Shown: in pieces, positions 50,378 to 58,859 of the stretch | Numbering within the stretch: position 1 is the stretch's first letter | How the letters are laid out: the number at the start of each line of letters is the position of its first letter | Assembly (NCBI GenBank): GCA_905479915.1 | Contig: CAJQOH010000006.1 | Coordinates: 17,446 to 81,445, forward strand | Length of the DNA stretch: 64,000 nucleotides | Source: an uncultured Flavobacteriales bacterium | GTDB taxonomy: Bacteria; Bacteroidota; Bacteroidia; Flavobacteriales_E; Vicingaceae | Reading direction: 5' to 3' | Notes under the pieces: model-generated | What the model was told of the DNA's origin: nothing | Database searches by the model: none | Seen by the model: only the letters and a program-made list of their open reading frames with translations | Program-made: the position numbers and the translations under genes

Positions 50378-51438
50378 TCAGATATCTTAAAAATTGCAGT
50401 TTTAATTCTTTTTGTATCTGTATTCTCAATTACTTCTTCTAAAATCAATTCTTGAGCTTCTTCTTTTTCAAAAACCTCTTTTAAGTTATTAATGACGCCC
50501 ACAGGAATGTTTTGACCTAGAAAAGGGCCCATTAATTCATTTTTAGTTTTTTGTTCAAAATATGGGAGTAAATCTTGAGCAAGTTCTTTTCGGTTGGTTA
50601 CTCTTAATTGATTGGTTTCATATATATTCTTCTTCATCAAATTTTCAGCTTCAAGAATTTTTAGCAATAGTTTGAAATGATGATTTGTTCCGATTGCTAA
50701 CACTAAATTTCTACCATCTTTAGTTGTAAATGTTTCACCATAGGGTGCAATATTCGGGTGTAAAGATCCTGTAGGTTGAGGAATAAAATTATTCATTAAC
50801 CAATTTGTAGCTTGGTTTTTTAATGAAGCCAATGCGGTATCATATAACGAAACTTCAACTAAAGCACCTTTATTGTTTTTTTCTCTTTGTAGTAAAGCTA
50901 ATAAGAGTCCTTCTTTTAGTTGATGAGCAGCAAGTACATCAATCAAAGCAACTGGCATTTTAATTGGTCCACTTTCTTGGTTTCCGTTCATAGACATAAA
51001 ACCTGTTTCTGCTTGTAAAATAACATCGTAAGCCACTCTTTTACTTTCAGAACCATAACCATTTATGACACCATATATAAGAGAAGGATTGTGTTTTTTT
51101 AAAAGATCATAATTCATGCCTAACTTCTTGTCGTCACCAGGTTTAAAGTTGGTAATTACAATATCTGCATCAGCTATTAGTTCGTATACATTTTGTTGAT
51201 CACTTTTATCTTGTAAGTTTAAAAAGAGATGTTTTTTATTCCAGTTGACTGAAGAGAAATATGCGGATACATTTTTATTGCTTGTTTCGTTTGCGCTTTT
51301 CCAACTGCGCGTAACATCTCCATTAACAAGCTTATTTTCTATTTTAATAACTGTAGCTCCTAACTCAGAAAAAAACATTCCTACATCCGGTCCAGCCAAT
51401 ACACTAGCCAATTCTATTACTTTTAAATGTGAGAGCAT
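50374..51438 (-). CDS. CaiB/BaiF family class III CoA-transferase
   Basis: 354 residues. Family features: LKVIELASVLAGPDVGMFFSELGATVIKIE, DIVITNFKPGDDKKLGMNYD, NPSLIYGVINGYG, and the catalytic Asp in AYDVILQAETGFMSMNG. Then AHQLKEGLLLALLQR. It moves CoA between carboxylic acids. Substrate unknown. Single gene, with the rpoD terminator upstream at 51466. Confidence 0.9.
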   Translation of the reverse strand: MLSHLKVIELASVLAGPDVGMFFSELGATVIKIENKLVNGDVTRSWKSANETSNKNVSAYFSSVNWNKKHLFLNLQDKSDQQNVYELIADADIVITNFKPGDDKKLGMNYDLLKKHNPSLIYGVINGYGSESKRVAYDVILQAETGFMSMNGNQESGPIKMPVALIDVLAAHQLKEGLLLALLQREKNNKGALVEVSLYDTALASLKNQATNWLMNNFIPQPTGSLHPNIAPYGETFTTKDGRNLVLAIGTNHHFKLLLKILEAENLMKKNIYETNQLRVTNRKELAQDLLPYFEQKTKNELMGPFLGQNIPVGVINNLKEVFEKEEAQELILEEVIENTDTKRIKTAIFKISD

Positions 51439-51465
51439 TTTATGATAGGGTTTTAATTATTAAAA

Positions 51466-51498
51466 ATAAAAAAAACACCTTGAGTAATCAAGGTGTTT
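51466..51498 (-). terminator. Rho-independent terminator of rpoD
   Basis: AAACACCTT (51473-51481) pairs with AAGGTGTTT (51490-51498). On the minus strand a run of T follows. It stands 22 bases after the rpoD stop. Confidence 0.8.
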
Positions 51499-51520
51499 AA
51501 AGTAAATCATTAAATATGAT

Positions 51521-52384
51521 TTACAAATATGTTTGAAGACTGTTGGTTTTTGATAACCTTCTTAGTCTTCTTAGACCACGTTCTTTAATTTGTCTAATTC
51601 TTTCTCTTGTTAAGCCAAAATGATTTCCAATTTCTTCAAGAGTCATTTCTTTTCTTCCGCTTAAACCATAGAATAAACGAATTACTTCAGCTTCCATACC
51701 TTTTAAATAAGAAAGTGTTCTTTCAATATCTGTAGATAATGATTCGTGAATTAAAGTATCGTTTGGAGCAGGGGTAGAGTCTGATTCAATAACACTAATT
51801 AAGCTGTTGTTGTCATCATCATTTGCCATTGGGGCATCTAAAGAAGTTTGTTTTTTAGACATCTTTCTAGAGTTCTGCACCTTTTCTAAGTCCATTTCTA
51901 AAATTTCAGAAAGTTCTTCATCTGTTGGCTCTCTTTCCATTTGTTGTTCAAATTCACTTGAAGCTCTGTTTATTTTTTGAATCTCACCTAAACGATTGTG
52001 AGGTAAACGTATTGTTCTTGAATTGTCTGCTGCTGCTTTAAGAATACTTTGTCTAATCCACCATACAGCATACGAGATAAATTTAAATCCTTTGGTATGA
52101 TCATATCTCTTAGCAGCTTCAATAAGCCCTAAGTTACCTTCGTTTATTAAATCTTCTAAAGTTAATCCGGTATTCTGGTATTGTTTAGCAACACTAATAA
52201 CAAACCTAAGATTTGCTCTAACTAATTTGTTTAAAGCATAATCATCTCCATTTTTTATTTGTTGTGCTAACTCTACTTCTTCATCAGCAGTAATCATTCC
52301 TTCACGAGAAACTTCTTGCAGGTATTTTTCTAGAGATTTACTCTCTCTTTTAGTAATTTGTTGTGTAATTTTTAACTGTCTCAT
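51521..52384 (-). CDS. rpoD: Primary RNA polymerase sigma factor, Bacteroidota type
   Basis: 287 residues, typical for Bacteroidota primary sigma factors that lack region 1.1 and have a short N-terminus. Region 1.2 is SLEKYLQEVSREGMITADEE. Region 2 is LVRANLRFVISVAKQY, LEDLINEGNLGLIEAAKRYD and FISYAVWWIRQSILKA. Region 3 is LPHNRLGEIQKI. Region 4 is MTLEEIGNHFGLTRERIRQIKE. It reads the TAnnTTTG/TTG promoters. The leader upstream carries two 18-bp repeats. Confidence 0.95.
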   Translation of the reverse strand: MRQLKITQQITKRESKSLEKYLQEVSREGMITADEEVELAQQIKNGDDYALNKLVRANLRFVISVAKQYQNTGLTLEDLINEGNLGLIEAAKRYDHTKGFKFISYAVWWIRQSILKAAADNSRTIRLPHNRLGEIQKINRASSEFEQQMEREPTDEELSEILEMDLEKVQNSRKMSKKQTSLDAPMANDDDNNSLISVIESDSTPAPNDTLIHESLSTDIERTLSYLKGMEAEVIRLFYGLSGRKEMTLEEIGNHFGLTRERIRQIKERGLRRLRRLSKTNSLQTYL

Positions 52385-52446
52385 AATCTCTTTCTCTCTA
52401 TTTTCTTTTACCTATCAAAAACTGTGCTAGATTTTTTTTAGGTTAT

Positions 52447-52548
52447 ATTGTCAGTTTGATAACGTAAATAAATAACAAATGTTTCTTAATTCATAAAAAT
52501 TAACACGTTTTAACAGTTTTTTAGCGTTAAATTGTCAGTTTGAAGACG
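52447..52548 (-). promoter_or_regulatory. Pair of 18-bp repeats in the rpoD upstream region
   Basis: ATTGTCAGTTTGATAACG (52447-52464) and ATTGTCAGTTTGAAGACG (52531-52548) match at 16 of 18 positions. They lie 84 bases apart, eight helical turns. They stand upstream of rpoD, in a stretch without a gene. Candidate activator, sigma or stress-regulator sites. Confidence 0.5.
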
Positions 52549-52563
52549 CTCTTGCTGGTTGTG

Positions 52564-52992
52564 TTATTTTGTTTTTCTAATTATTACTTTGTTATTATTT
52601 GTTTCAACGACCCATTTATCATTAAACACTCTCCTGATATAACGGCTGTAAAGTGCTAAACGTACATTTCTATTTTTTTCTTTTTCCTTTTCACTTTGTT
52701 CTCCGGTATACTCAAATAAATTAATATTTGGGTGCTCTTCCTTGTATTTACGAACAATATCCACAATGGTTGCCATCACCCTATATGTTTCTCCTTTATT
52801 TGTTACACTATATTCTTCACCATCATACTCTTCATTTGTAACACCAAAAACAATTGTAGCATTTAAGATGTTGTTTTGTTTTCTGCCAAAACGTACTTCG
52901 TAATTTACTTCACTGTCTGTAATGAAGGAATACACGGTGCCACTCTTGATCGCGGGCGGTATTATTTGATATGGTTGGATGCTTTCTGCCAA
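52564..52992 (-). CDS. Hypothetical protein, mixed alpha/beta
   Basis: 142 residues with IPPAIKSGTVYSFITDSEVNYEVRFG, VTNEEYDGEEYSV and a helical end LALYSRYIRRVFNDKWVVE. No signal peptide or membrane helix. I do not recognise a family with confidence. It precedes rpoD by 179 bases on the same strand. Confidence 0.6.
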   Translation of the reverse strand: MAESIQPYQIIPPAIKSGTVYSFITDSEVNYEVRFGRKQNNILNATIVFGVTNEEYDGEEYSVTNKGETYRVMATIVDIVRKYKEEHPNINLFEYTGEQSEKEKEKNRNVRLALYSRYIRRVFNDKWVVETNNNKVIIRKTK

Positions 52993-53092
52993 GGATTTAT
53001 AAACCGCGAATATTCAAAAAAAAAAAGCAATAAAAAAAATAATAGTTGAACGATTTTAGTATTATTACACTTAAGGGTAAATAAGTTAAGAA

Positions 53093-53833
53093 ATGGCAAA
53101 GTTTGGAAAATGGATAGGAGGAGGATTAGGTTGGGCTTTAGGAGGTGGGCCTATAGGAGCCTTATTGGGTTTTGCAATAGGTTCTATGTTTGATAAATCA
53201 GGGAATGACTCTGTAGAAAATATGACAAAAACTAGGGGGAGATACCAATCTACACCCAATGATTTTGGAGCAAGTTTATTGGTTTTAGTTGCTGCCGTTA
53301 TGAAGGCAGATGGTAAAATTTTAAAATCGGAATTAGAATATGTAAGGCGTTTTTTTAATAAACAGTTTGGTTCAGAAAAAACAAAGCAACATTTATTGGT
53401 GCTAAGAGAGTTGTTAAAAAAGGATATACCTATACAGGAGGTTTGCTTACAAATTAAGACTTATACGATGTACCCAGCACGTTTGCAATTGATGCATTTA
53501 TTGTTTGGAGTTGCAGCTGTTGATGGAGAAATGCATGAATCTGAATTGGCGGTTATAAGACAAATAGCTTCATATTTAGGCATAAGACAAGCAGATTATA
53601 CGTCTATTAAAGCTATGTTCTTAAAAGAGGTAGATGGTGATTATAAGATATTAGAAATTACAAAGAATGCTTCTGATGAAGAAGTTAAAAAAGCATATCG
53701 AAAAATGGCCGTTAAGTATCACCCAGATAAAGTAAGTCATATGGGGGATGAATATAAAGTATCAGCGAAACAAAAGTTTCAGAAAATGAAAGATGCTTAC
53801 GATAGAATCAAGAAACAAAGAGGGATGAAATAA
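53093..53833 (+). CDS. DjlA-like TerB + J-domain co-chaperone
   Basis: 246 residues. A Gly-rich membrane-like start (WIGGGLGWALGGGPIGALLGFAIG), then a TerB-like helical domain (ASLLVLVAAVMKADGKILKSE, LMHLLFGVAAVDGEMHESELAVIRQIA). The C-terminal J domain DYKILEITKNASDEEVKKAY has the HPD motif in KYHPDKVSHMG. DjlA stimulates DnaK ATPase at the membrane. Standalone gene. Confidence 0.92.
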   Translation: MAKFGKWIGGGLGWALGGGPIGALLGFAIGSMFDKSGNDSVENMTKTRGRYQSTPNDFGASLLVLVAAVMKADGKILKSELEYVRRFFNKQFGSEKTKQHLLVLRELLKKDIPIQEVCLQIKTYTMYPARLQLMHLLFGVAAVDGEMHESELAVIRQIASYLGIRQADYTSIKAMFLKEVDGDYKILEITKNASDEEVKKAYRKMAVKYHPDKVSHMGDEYKVSAKQKFQKMKDAYDRIKKQRGMK

Positions 53834-53834
53834 T

Positions 53835-54053
53835 CTACTCTTCTTTTCTGTATGGAATAAAAGGCTTTACATTTGTTTTGAGTGTGTCAGGCAACTCTGG
53901 AGTAGTGACAATAGAATAAAGCTTGAAAATGTTAAAGTCGTACTTTGACTTTTGAGTTTTTTTATCTTCAGGCTTAGGTTCCTTATCTGTTGCATAAGCT
54001 TCTGTACTAATAACACTTGCAAGTATGAATAATAAGATAAGTTGAGCTTTCAT
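53835..54053 (-). CDS. Small exported hypothetical protein
   Basis: 72 residues from ATG 54053 (MKAQLILLFILASVISTEAYA), a clean signal peptide; the longer ORF to 54113 has a poor N-terminus. A polar Lys/Pro-rich tail follows (DKEPKPEDKKTQ, FIPYRKEE). No family. Convergent with the DjlA-like gene with one base between. Confidence 0.6.
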   Translation of the reverse strand: MKAQLILLFILASVISTEAYATDKEPKPEDKKTQKSKYDFNIFKLYSIVTTPELPDTLKTNVKPFIPYRKEE

Positions 54054-54173
54054 GATAATAAAATTGTATACCAAAACTACAAAATCATTTTTAGTTAAAG
54101 TAGTATTTAACATTTTTTAAGTTGTTAACTGACAGATTTACAATGGTACAATTATCGATAGCTTTATTAAAGA

Positions 54174-54860
54174 ATGGATAAGTCAGAAAAAAATAAAATT
54201 ATAAATACACTTGTGTATCCTGTGTTATTCCTACTTATTATAGGATTGGTACATTTAATACAGTATGTGTTCGAAATTAAATTTACACATTATGGTGTTT
54301 TTCCAAGAAGTACAAAAGGACTAATTGGCATACTTACTTCTCCATTGATTCATGGAAGTTTTAATCATTTAATTAATAATTCTATTCCTATTTTAATTTT
54401 AGGTTCCTTGCTGTTTTATTTCTATAAAGAGATTGCCTTTAAGGTAAGCGTATGGATATATTTGATGGTTGGAATATGGACTTGGATTTATGCTCGAGAA
54501 GCCTATCATATAGGGGCTAGTGGAGTGCTTTATGGCTTATTTTCTTTTCTGTTGGTTAGTGGTTTTGTAAGAAGAAATAAACAATTAATCTCCTTATCTT
54601 TTGCTGTAGTTTTTCTTTATGGAAGTTTAGTTTGGGGAATATTTCCTATTGATGTTGGGGTGTCTTTTGAAGCCCATCTTTGGGGGTTTGTAGCAGGTGT
54701 TATATTGGCATTTTATTATAAAAAACAAGGGCCTCAAAAAATAGAGCACCACTGGGATGAAGAGGATGATTTAGATGATGACAATCCCTACTGGAAAGAA
54801 GGGATTGAGATTAACCAAACACAAGAAGTGAATTATATTTTTAAACCAAAAGATAAGTAA
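54174..54860 (+). CDS. Rhomboid intramembrane serine protease
   Basis: 228 residues with six membrane helices. Catalytic Ser116 lies in GASG (114-117) and His168 in EAHLWGF; LIHGSFNHLINNS is the loop and helix 2 motif. It cleaves single-pass membrane proteins within the membrane. A charged C-terminal tail (HHWDEEDDLDDDNPYWKE) is cytosolic. Substrate unknown. Confidence 0.92.
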   Translation: MDKSEKNKIINTLVYPVLFLLIIGLVHLIQYVFEIKFTHYGVFPRSTKGLIGILTSPLIHGSFNHLINNSIPILILGSLLFYFYKEIAFKVSVWIYLMVGIWTWIYAREAYHIGASGVLYGLFSFLLVSGFVRRNKQLISLSFAVVFLYGSLVWGIFPIDVGVSFEAHLWGFVAGVILAFYYKKQGPQKIEHHWDEEDDLDDDNPYWKEGIEINQTQEVNYIFKPKDK

Positions 54861-54861
54861 G

Positions 54862-55476
54862 CTATATACTTAAGCATTCTTTATTGGTCCATGCTTTCAG
54901 TAATAGAATCATTTCCTCCTGAATTGTTTGTCCTTTGTCTTTAGTGTACCAAATTTGAAATTCTTTTTTTAACTCGGCCATTTCTATTGTAGGATTCTTT
55001 TTATTTTCATACAAACGATCTTGTAAAACTTTTGGCCTTGGTCCCCAAGTTCCTAATTCGTTTAAATCCTTATCAACACAGATTAACTTCGGAATAGATT
55101 TTGAACCGTTGGTTAGATATTGATCCATTAACTCAGGGTTCTCATCTCGTAACAATATTTTTAATTTGATATTTGGATTTGCCTCAGCAATCTTGGCAAA
55201 GATTGGCAAGTTTTGTGCGGCATCACCACACCAGCTTTCGGTTAGAACAATCCATGTTAATTGATCATCTAAACAGTCAACTGTACTAGTAACTAAATCA
55301 GATATTGGTGCAGTTTTTAAAATACGCTTCATTCTAGAAAAATTTAATTTAGAGTAATTGATCAATGCTTCGCTTTGATTTTCTCCAGTTGTTTTTCCTT
55401 CTTTAGCTAACTGTTCTGATAGTTTGTAGTATTCTTCAAATGAAGTACCTTTGTTGATATCGTTTTCTGTGATCAT
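54862..55476 (-). CDS. Thioredoxin-family protein
   Basis: 204 residues from ATG 55476 (MITENDINKGTSFEEYY), which is better than 55590, whose extra residues are not conserved-looking. Core: WIVLTESWCGDAAQNLPIFAKIAE, LKILLRDENPELMDQYL and SIPKLICVDKDLNELGTWGPRP. The active-site CxxC is reduced to WCGD, so a single Cys remains. It belongs to the thioredoxin_9-like group; possible monothiol redox role. Confidence 0.88.
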   Translation of the reverse strand: MITENDINKGTSFEEYYKLSEQLAKEGKTTGENQSEALINYSKLNFSRMKRILKTAPISDLVTSTVDCLDDQLTWIVLTESWCGDAAQNLPIFAKIAEANPNIKLKILLRDENPELMDQYLTNGSKSIPKLICVDKDLNELGTWGPRPKVLQDRLYENKKNPTIEMAELKKEFQIWYTKDKGQTIQEEMILLLKAWTNKECLSI

Positions 55477-55548
55477 AAGTTTAAATTTTAAACAAAAGTA
55501 CGACAGATATAGATAGTTATATATGTTAATATACAGGTTTGTAAAATA

Positions 55549-56211
55549 ATGGACAAAATTTCTTTTAAAATAACAGAGGATGGATCTCATACACTTTACT
55601 TAGAAGATCTTGATGAGACCTATCACTCTAAGCATGGAGCGATACAAGAGGCCATACATGTTTTTATAGCTGCTGGTCTAAATTATGTTGATCAGCCAAA
55701 ATTAAATGTGTTAGAAATTGGTTTTGGAACAGGTTTAAATGCTTTCTTAACCTTACAGAATTTAAACAATAAGAGTGTTCAATATACTTCATTAGAAGCC
55801 TACCCCTTAAAAGAAAACATTATTGACCAGTTGAATTATAGGGAAGAATTAAAATTGGATGATAGTGAAGTTCAACAATTTGATAAGCTACATCAGATTG
55901 AATGGGGAAGTTATCAGGAAATAACCTCAAAATTCAGTTTAAATAAAATTCAAGTTGATTTGATCAATTATAAGTCAAAAGAGAAATTTGATCTTATTTA
56001 TTTTGATGCTTTTGGACCTAGGGTGCAGCCTGAAATGTGGACTAAAGATATTTTTGAGAATATGTACGCTATGTTAGCAAAGAATGGAGTATTGGTTACT
56101 TATTGCGCTAAGGGTAGTGTGAAAAGGGCATTGAAAGAGGTTGGTTTTGAAGTAGAGCCTTTACCAGGACCTCCAGGAAAAAGAGAAATGACGAGAGCTA
56201 AGAAATTATGA
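55549..56211 (+). CDS. mnmD: tRNA (5-methylaminomethyl-2-thiouridine) methyltransferase MnmD
   Basis: 220 residues. SAM motif LEIGFGTGLNAFLTLQ and the MnmD-specific FDLIYFDAFGPRVQPEMW, then NGVLVTYCAKGSVKRALKE, ending in PGPPGKREMTRA. It finishes mnm5s2U at position 34 of some tRNAs. Stand-alone MnmD is normal for Bacteroidota. It overlaps the YkgJ gene by four bases (ATGA). Confidence 0.93.
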   Translation: MDKISFKITEDGSHTLYLEDLDETYHSKHGAIQEAIHVFIAAGLNYVDQPKLNVLEIGFGTGLNAFLTLQNLNNKSVQYTSLEAYPLKENIIDQLNYREELKLDDSEVQQFDKLHQIEWGSYQEITSKFSLNKIQVDLINYKSKEKFDLIYFDAFGPRVQPEMWTKDIFENMYAMLAKNGVLVTYCAKGSVKRALKEVGFEVEPLPGPPGKREMTRAKKL

Positions 56212-56699
56212 ATAGAGAACTGAAACAGCATATTGAGCTAGCTGAAACGAGTAAAAAAGAAAACAAAAACCTCGTAAAAAGGCTTAAGAAGTCGAAGCCT
56301 AAAAGTTTGGATAATACGGTGCATCAAATGCACGATGAGGCTTTTGAAAAGATTGATTGTTTGGAGTGTGCAAATTGTTGTAAAACTACAAGTCCTGCAA
56401 TATATGAAAGAGATATAGATCGTTTGGCTAAGCACCTTAAAATGAAACCACATAAATTGATTGAGCAGTATTTGGTAAAGGATACCGATAACGATTATGT
56501 ATTTAAAGGCGCTCCTTGTCCATTTTTAGATCACGAAAACTATTGCATGGTTTATGATAGTAGGCCTTTGGCTTGTAGAGAATATCCGCATACTAATCGT
56601 AAACGTATTTATCAAGTGTTGGATTTGTCTTTAACTAATACGGAGATATGTCCCGCAGTAGCTTCTATCTTTGAGCGGTTGAAGGATGAAATGAATTAG
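56208..56699 (+). CDS. YkgJ-family cysteine-cluster protein
   Basis: 163 residues. A Lys-rich helical start, then the Cys cluster CLECANCCKT (Cys51, 54, 57, 58) and two more Cys groups in GAPCPFLDHENYCMVYDSRPLACREYPH. This is the UPF0153/YkgJ zinc or iron-binding family. Function unproven; coupling to mnmD hints at a metal or tRNA link. Confidence 0.92.
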   Translation: MNRELKQHIELAETSKKENKNLVKRLKKSKPKSLDNTVHQMHDEAFEKIDCLECANCCKTTSPAIYERDIDRLAKHLKMKPHKLIEQYLVKDTDNDYVFKGAPCPFLDHENYCMVYDSRPLACREYPHTNRKRIYQVLDLSLTNTEICPAVASIFERLKDEMN

Positions 56700-56941
56700 A
56701 GACTTGATTTAATTTTTTCATATTCCTCTTCCTCACAAACAACCCAATGTTCTTTATAGTTAAAAGTTAAATCATGGATGTAGTTTCTGTCAGGTAATAT
56801 TTTTGCTTCAAAAACATGTAACGTTCTATTGTCTTTTAACAGTTGAATTTCTTCAAATTTTTCTGGAGAAATAATTTTATAGAACGATTTATTGTTAGCA
56901 TATTTTCTATAAAGAGGATATATGACCGTTTCTTCATTCAT
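56696..56941 (-). CDS. Small hypothetical protein
   Basis: About 81 residues from ATG 56941 (MNEETVIYPLYRKYANNKSF). The longer ORF to 57007 runs through the 30-bp repeat and is not coding. Content: SFYKIISPEKFEEIQLL, KILPDRNYIHDLTFNYK, WVVCEEEEYEKI. No family. Ends overlapping the YkgJ stop by four bases. Confidence 0.6.
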   Translation of the reverse strand: MNEETVIYPLYRKYANNKSFYKIISPEKFEEIQLLKDNRTLHVFEAKILPDRNYIHDLTFNYKEHWVVCEEEEYEKIKSSL

Positions 56942-56960
56942 TATTGCAAATTTAAGCTTT

Positions 56961-57082
56961 AAATTCCTTCTCAACACTTTGTCAATTTTTAAATTTCTTC
57001 TCAACACTTTCTCAACATCTTAATTGAAAAGTTAATGTTTTTATTACTTTTGCTGCCTCGAAAGTTCAGTGTTTGTTGAGAA
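56961..57082. promoter_or_regulatory. Cluster of TTCTCAACA repeats between the small ORF and the surface-protein genes
   Basis: Two 30-bp units, 56961-56990 and 56991-57020, share AAATT(C/T)CTTCTCAACACTTT at 19 of 20 positions. A further TTCTCAACA is at 57009-57017, and the inverted TGTTGAGAA is at 57074-57082. Four copies in about 120 bases. Candidate binding-site array for regulation of either neighbour. The rest of 57083-57194 shows no gene. Confidence 0.5.
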
Positions 57083-57194
57083 AATTAATGTTCAACACTG
57101 TTGTTTTTGTGATGAAATATTTATAAGTGCTATTTTTTGTGCTTGTGATTTAACATAAAACTGCTTTAAAAAGCTTTTAACGGTAACTAAACAC

Positions 57195-58859
57195 TTGAAT
57201 TTTAATTTTCTATTTAAAATAGTACAGATTATTATCTTAATTGGTTTTCCTTTGTTTTTGGGTGCTCAACAAATTGATAAATTGGAGAAAAAGGATTTGT
57301 TTGGATTAAGTGGTTCTGTTGGTGGGATAGGTACTTTTTATTCTGTAACTGGTAAAGATGCGAATAGAGATCCTTTTTTCTGGCAATTTAATGTAAACGC
57401 AAATGTTAAAGCCATAGGCATAGATATTCCTTTTAGTGTTCGTATTTCACAACAACAAAAAAGCTTTACTCAACCTTTTAATCAATATGGATTGAGTCCT
57501 AAATATAAAAATACAACGTTACATATAGGGCATCGATCTATGAAGCTTTCGGAGTATTCTTTAGGTGGTGCACAGTTTTTCGGAATTGGTGTAGAAACCA
57601 AGTATAAGTTTGTTTCGGTAAAAGCCTTATATGGTCAGTTTGCAAAGGCAGTTGATGGGTACTTTTCGGATGGAACTATAATTGGAGAACCATCATACGA
57701 AAGAAATGGTGCTGGTTTAGGTGTCTATTTAGGTAGTAAGGATAATAATTTAGGGTTGGTATTTTTTAAGGCAAAAGATAAATTATCATCGATAACTAAC
57801 CTACAAGAAGATAATACGATAAAACCTGCAGATAATATTGTATTTGGTCTTGTTACAAAACAAAAAATTTCTAAGAGTATATCTTTTGATTTAGAAACTG
57901 ATTGGAGTGCTTTTACATCAGATATTAGAATGCCTGAAGAAGTATTAGAGGGGTATAGCTTTATAAATAATTTAGGAAATCTTTTCTATACCAATAGAAC
58001 AACTTCTATCAATAATGCAATTACAGGTAAGTTAAAGTTAAAAAGGAAAAGGTTTAGTGCGAACTTAAAGTACAGAAGAATTGATCCGGATTATAAAACA
58101 TATGGTTCTGTTTATTTAAATAGTGATTTTGAAGACATTTCTGGTAATGGTACCGTTAACTTTTTAAAGAAAAAATTAACTGTTGGAGCTAATATCGGAG
58201 TGCAACGGAATAACTTAAAAAAGGATAAGGTTACTCAAACTATCAGATTAATAAACGGAATAAATGCAAACTATACTCCTAATCAAAAATGGAATTTTGG
58301 AGCAAATTATTCAAATTTTAATGCACAAACTTCAATGACTCTTGTTGTTATTGAAGACTCTATGAGGTATGGTCAGGTAACTAAATCATATGGAACAAAT
58401 GTTACACGAAATTTTAAAGTGGGTAAGAACAAAGTTGTAACCACGGTAAATGGAATGTATCAAGACGCTAAAATAAATAATGAAACAAATTCTACCTTAT
58501 ACAATGCAGGTTTGACTTGTTTATATAGTGTAACAGCTTTAAAGTTGAACTTGATGTTAAATGGGTCTTATAACAATGTATTAACACCTACAGCAGAATC
58601 TACTTCTATAGGGCCAAGTTTAGGTATTACAAAGTCTCTTTTAAAACAAAAGATCAATGTTTCAATCATAAGTTCTTTATTGAAATCGTATGTCAATTCG
58701 CAAGATAATGGGTTGATAAATAACAATAAACTTGGAGTTAATTATAAATTAATAAAAAGAGCAACTATAAAAGCTAGTTTTGCGTATTCGGTTAAGCAAA
58801 GCAATGGATTAAGTGTAAACGAGATGATAACTTCTATTGGGTTTAATTATGCATTTTAG
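57195..58859 (+). CDS. Exported barrel-like protein, partner of the TANFOR gene
   Basis: 554 residues. The only start in frame is TTG 57195, after which a signal peptide (FLFKIVQIIILIGFPLFLGAQ) begins. The remainder is almost all alternating strands (VNANVKAIGIDIPFSVRISQQ, KYKFVSVKALYGQFAK, FSANLKYRRIDPDY) and ends in SIGFNYAF, an outer-membrane-barrel type C-terminus. No specific family recognised. The TANFOR gene starts 11 bases before its stop, so the two are co-translated and probably form one surface system. Confidence 0.7.
   Translation: MNFNFLFKIVQIIILIGFPLFLGAQQIDKLEKKDLFGLSGSVGGIGTFYSVTGKDANRDPFFWQFNVNANVKAIGIDIPFSVRISQQQKSFTQPFNQYGLSPKYKNTTLHIGHRSMKLSEYSLGGAQFFGIGVETKYKFVSVKALYGQFAKAVDGYFSDGTIIGEPSYERNGAGLGVYLGSKDNNLGLVFFKAKDKLSSITNLQEDNTIKPADNIVFGLVTKQKISKSISFDLETDWSAFTSDIRMPEEVLEGYSFINNLGNLFYTNRTTSINNAITGKLKLKRKRFSANLKYRRIDPDYKTYGSVYLNSDFEDISGNGTVNFLKKKLTVGANIGVQRNNLKKDKVTQTIRLINGINANYTPNQKWNFGANYSNFNAQTSMTLVVIEDSMRYGQVTKSYGTNVTRNFKVGKNKVVTTVNGMYQDAKINNETNSTLYNAGLTCLYSVTALKLNLMLNGSYNNVLTPTAESTSIGPSLGITKSLLKQKINVSIISSLLKSYVNSQDNGLINNNKLGVNYKLIKRATIKASFAYSVKQSNGLSVNEMITSIGFNYAF

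Noticed and set aside
56961..57020. Possible CRISPR array from the two 30-bp units
   Set aside because: Only two adjoining units with no spacers and no cas genes; better read as binding sites.
14844..58212. A 16-base identity (GGAGTGCAACGGAATA) between the palindromic element at 14844 and the barrel gene at 58198
   Set aside because: In 64 kb, about one such match is expected by chance on both strands, and the second copy lies in coding sequence without flanking similarity.
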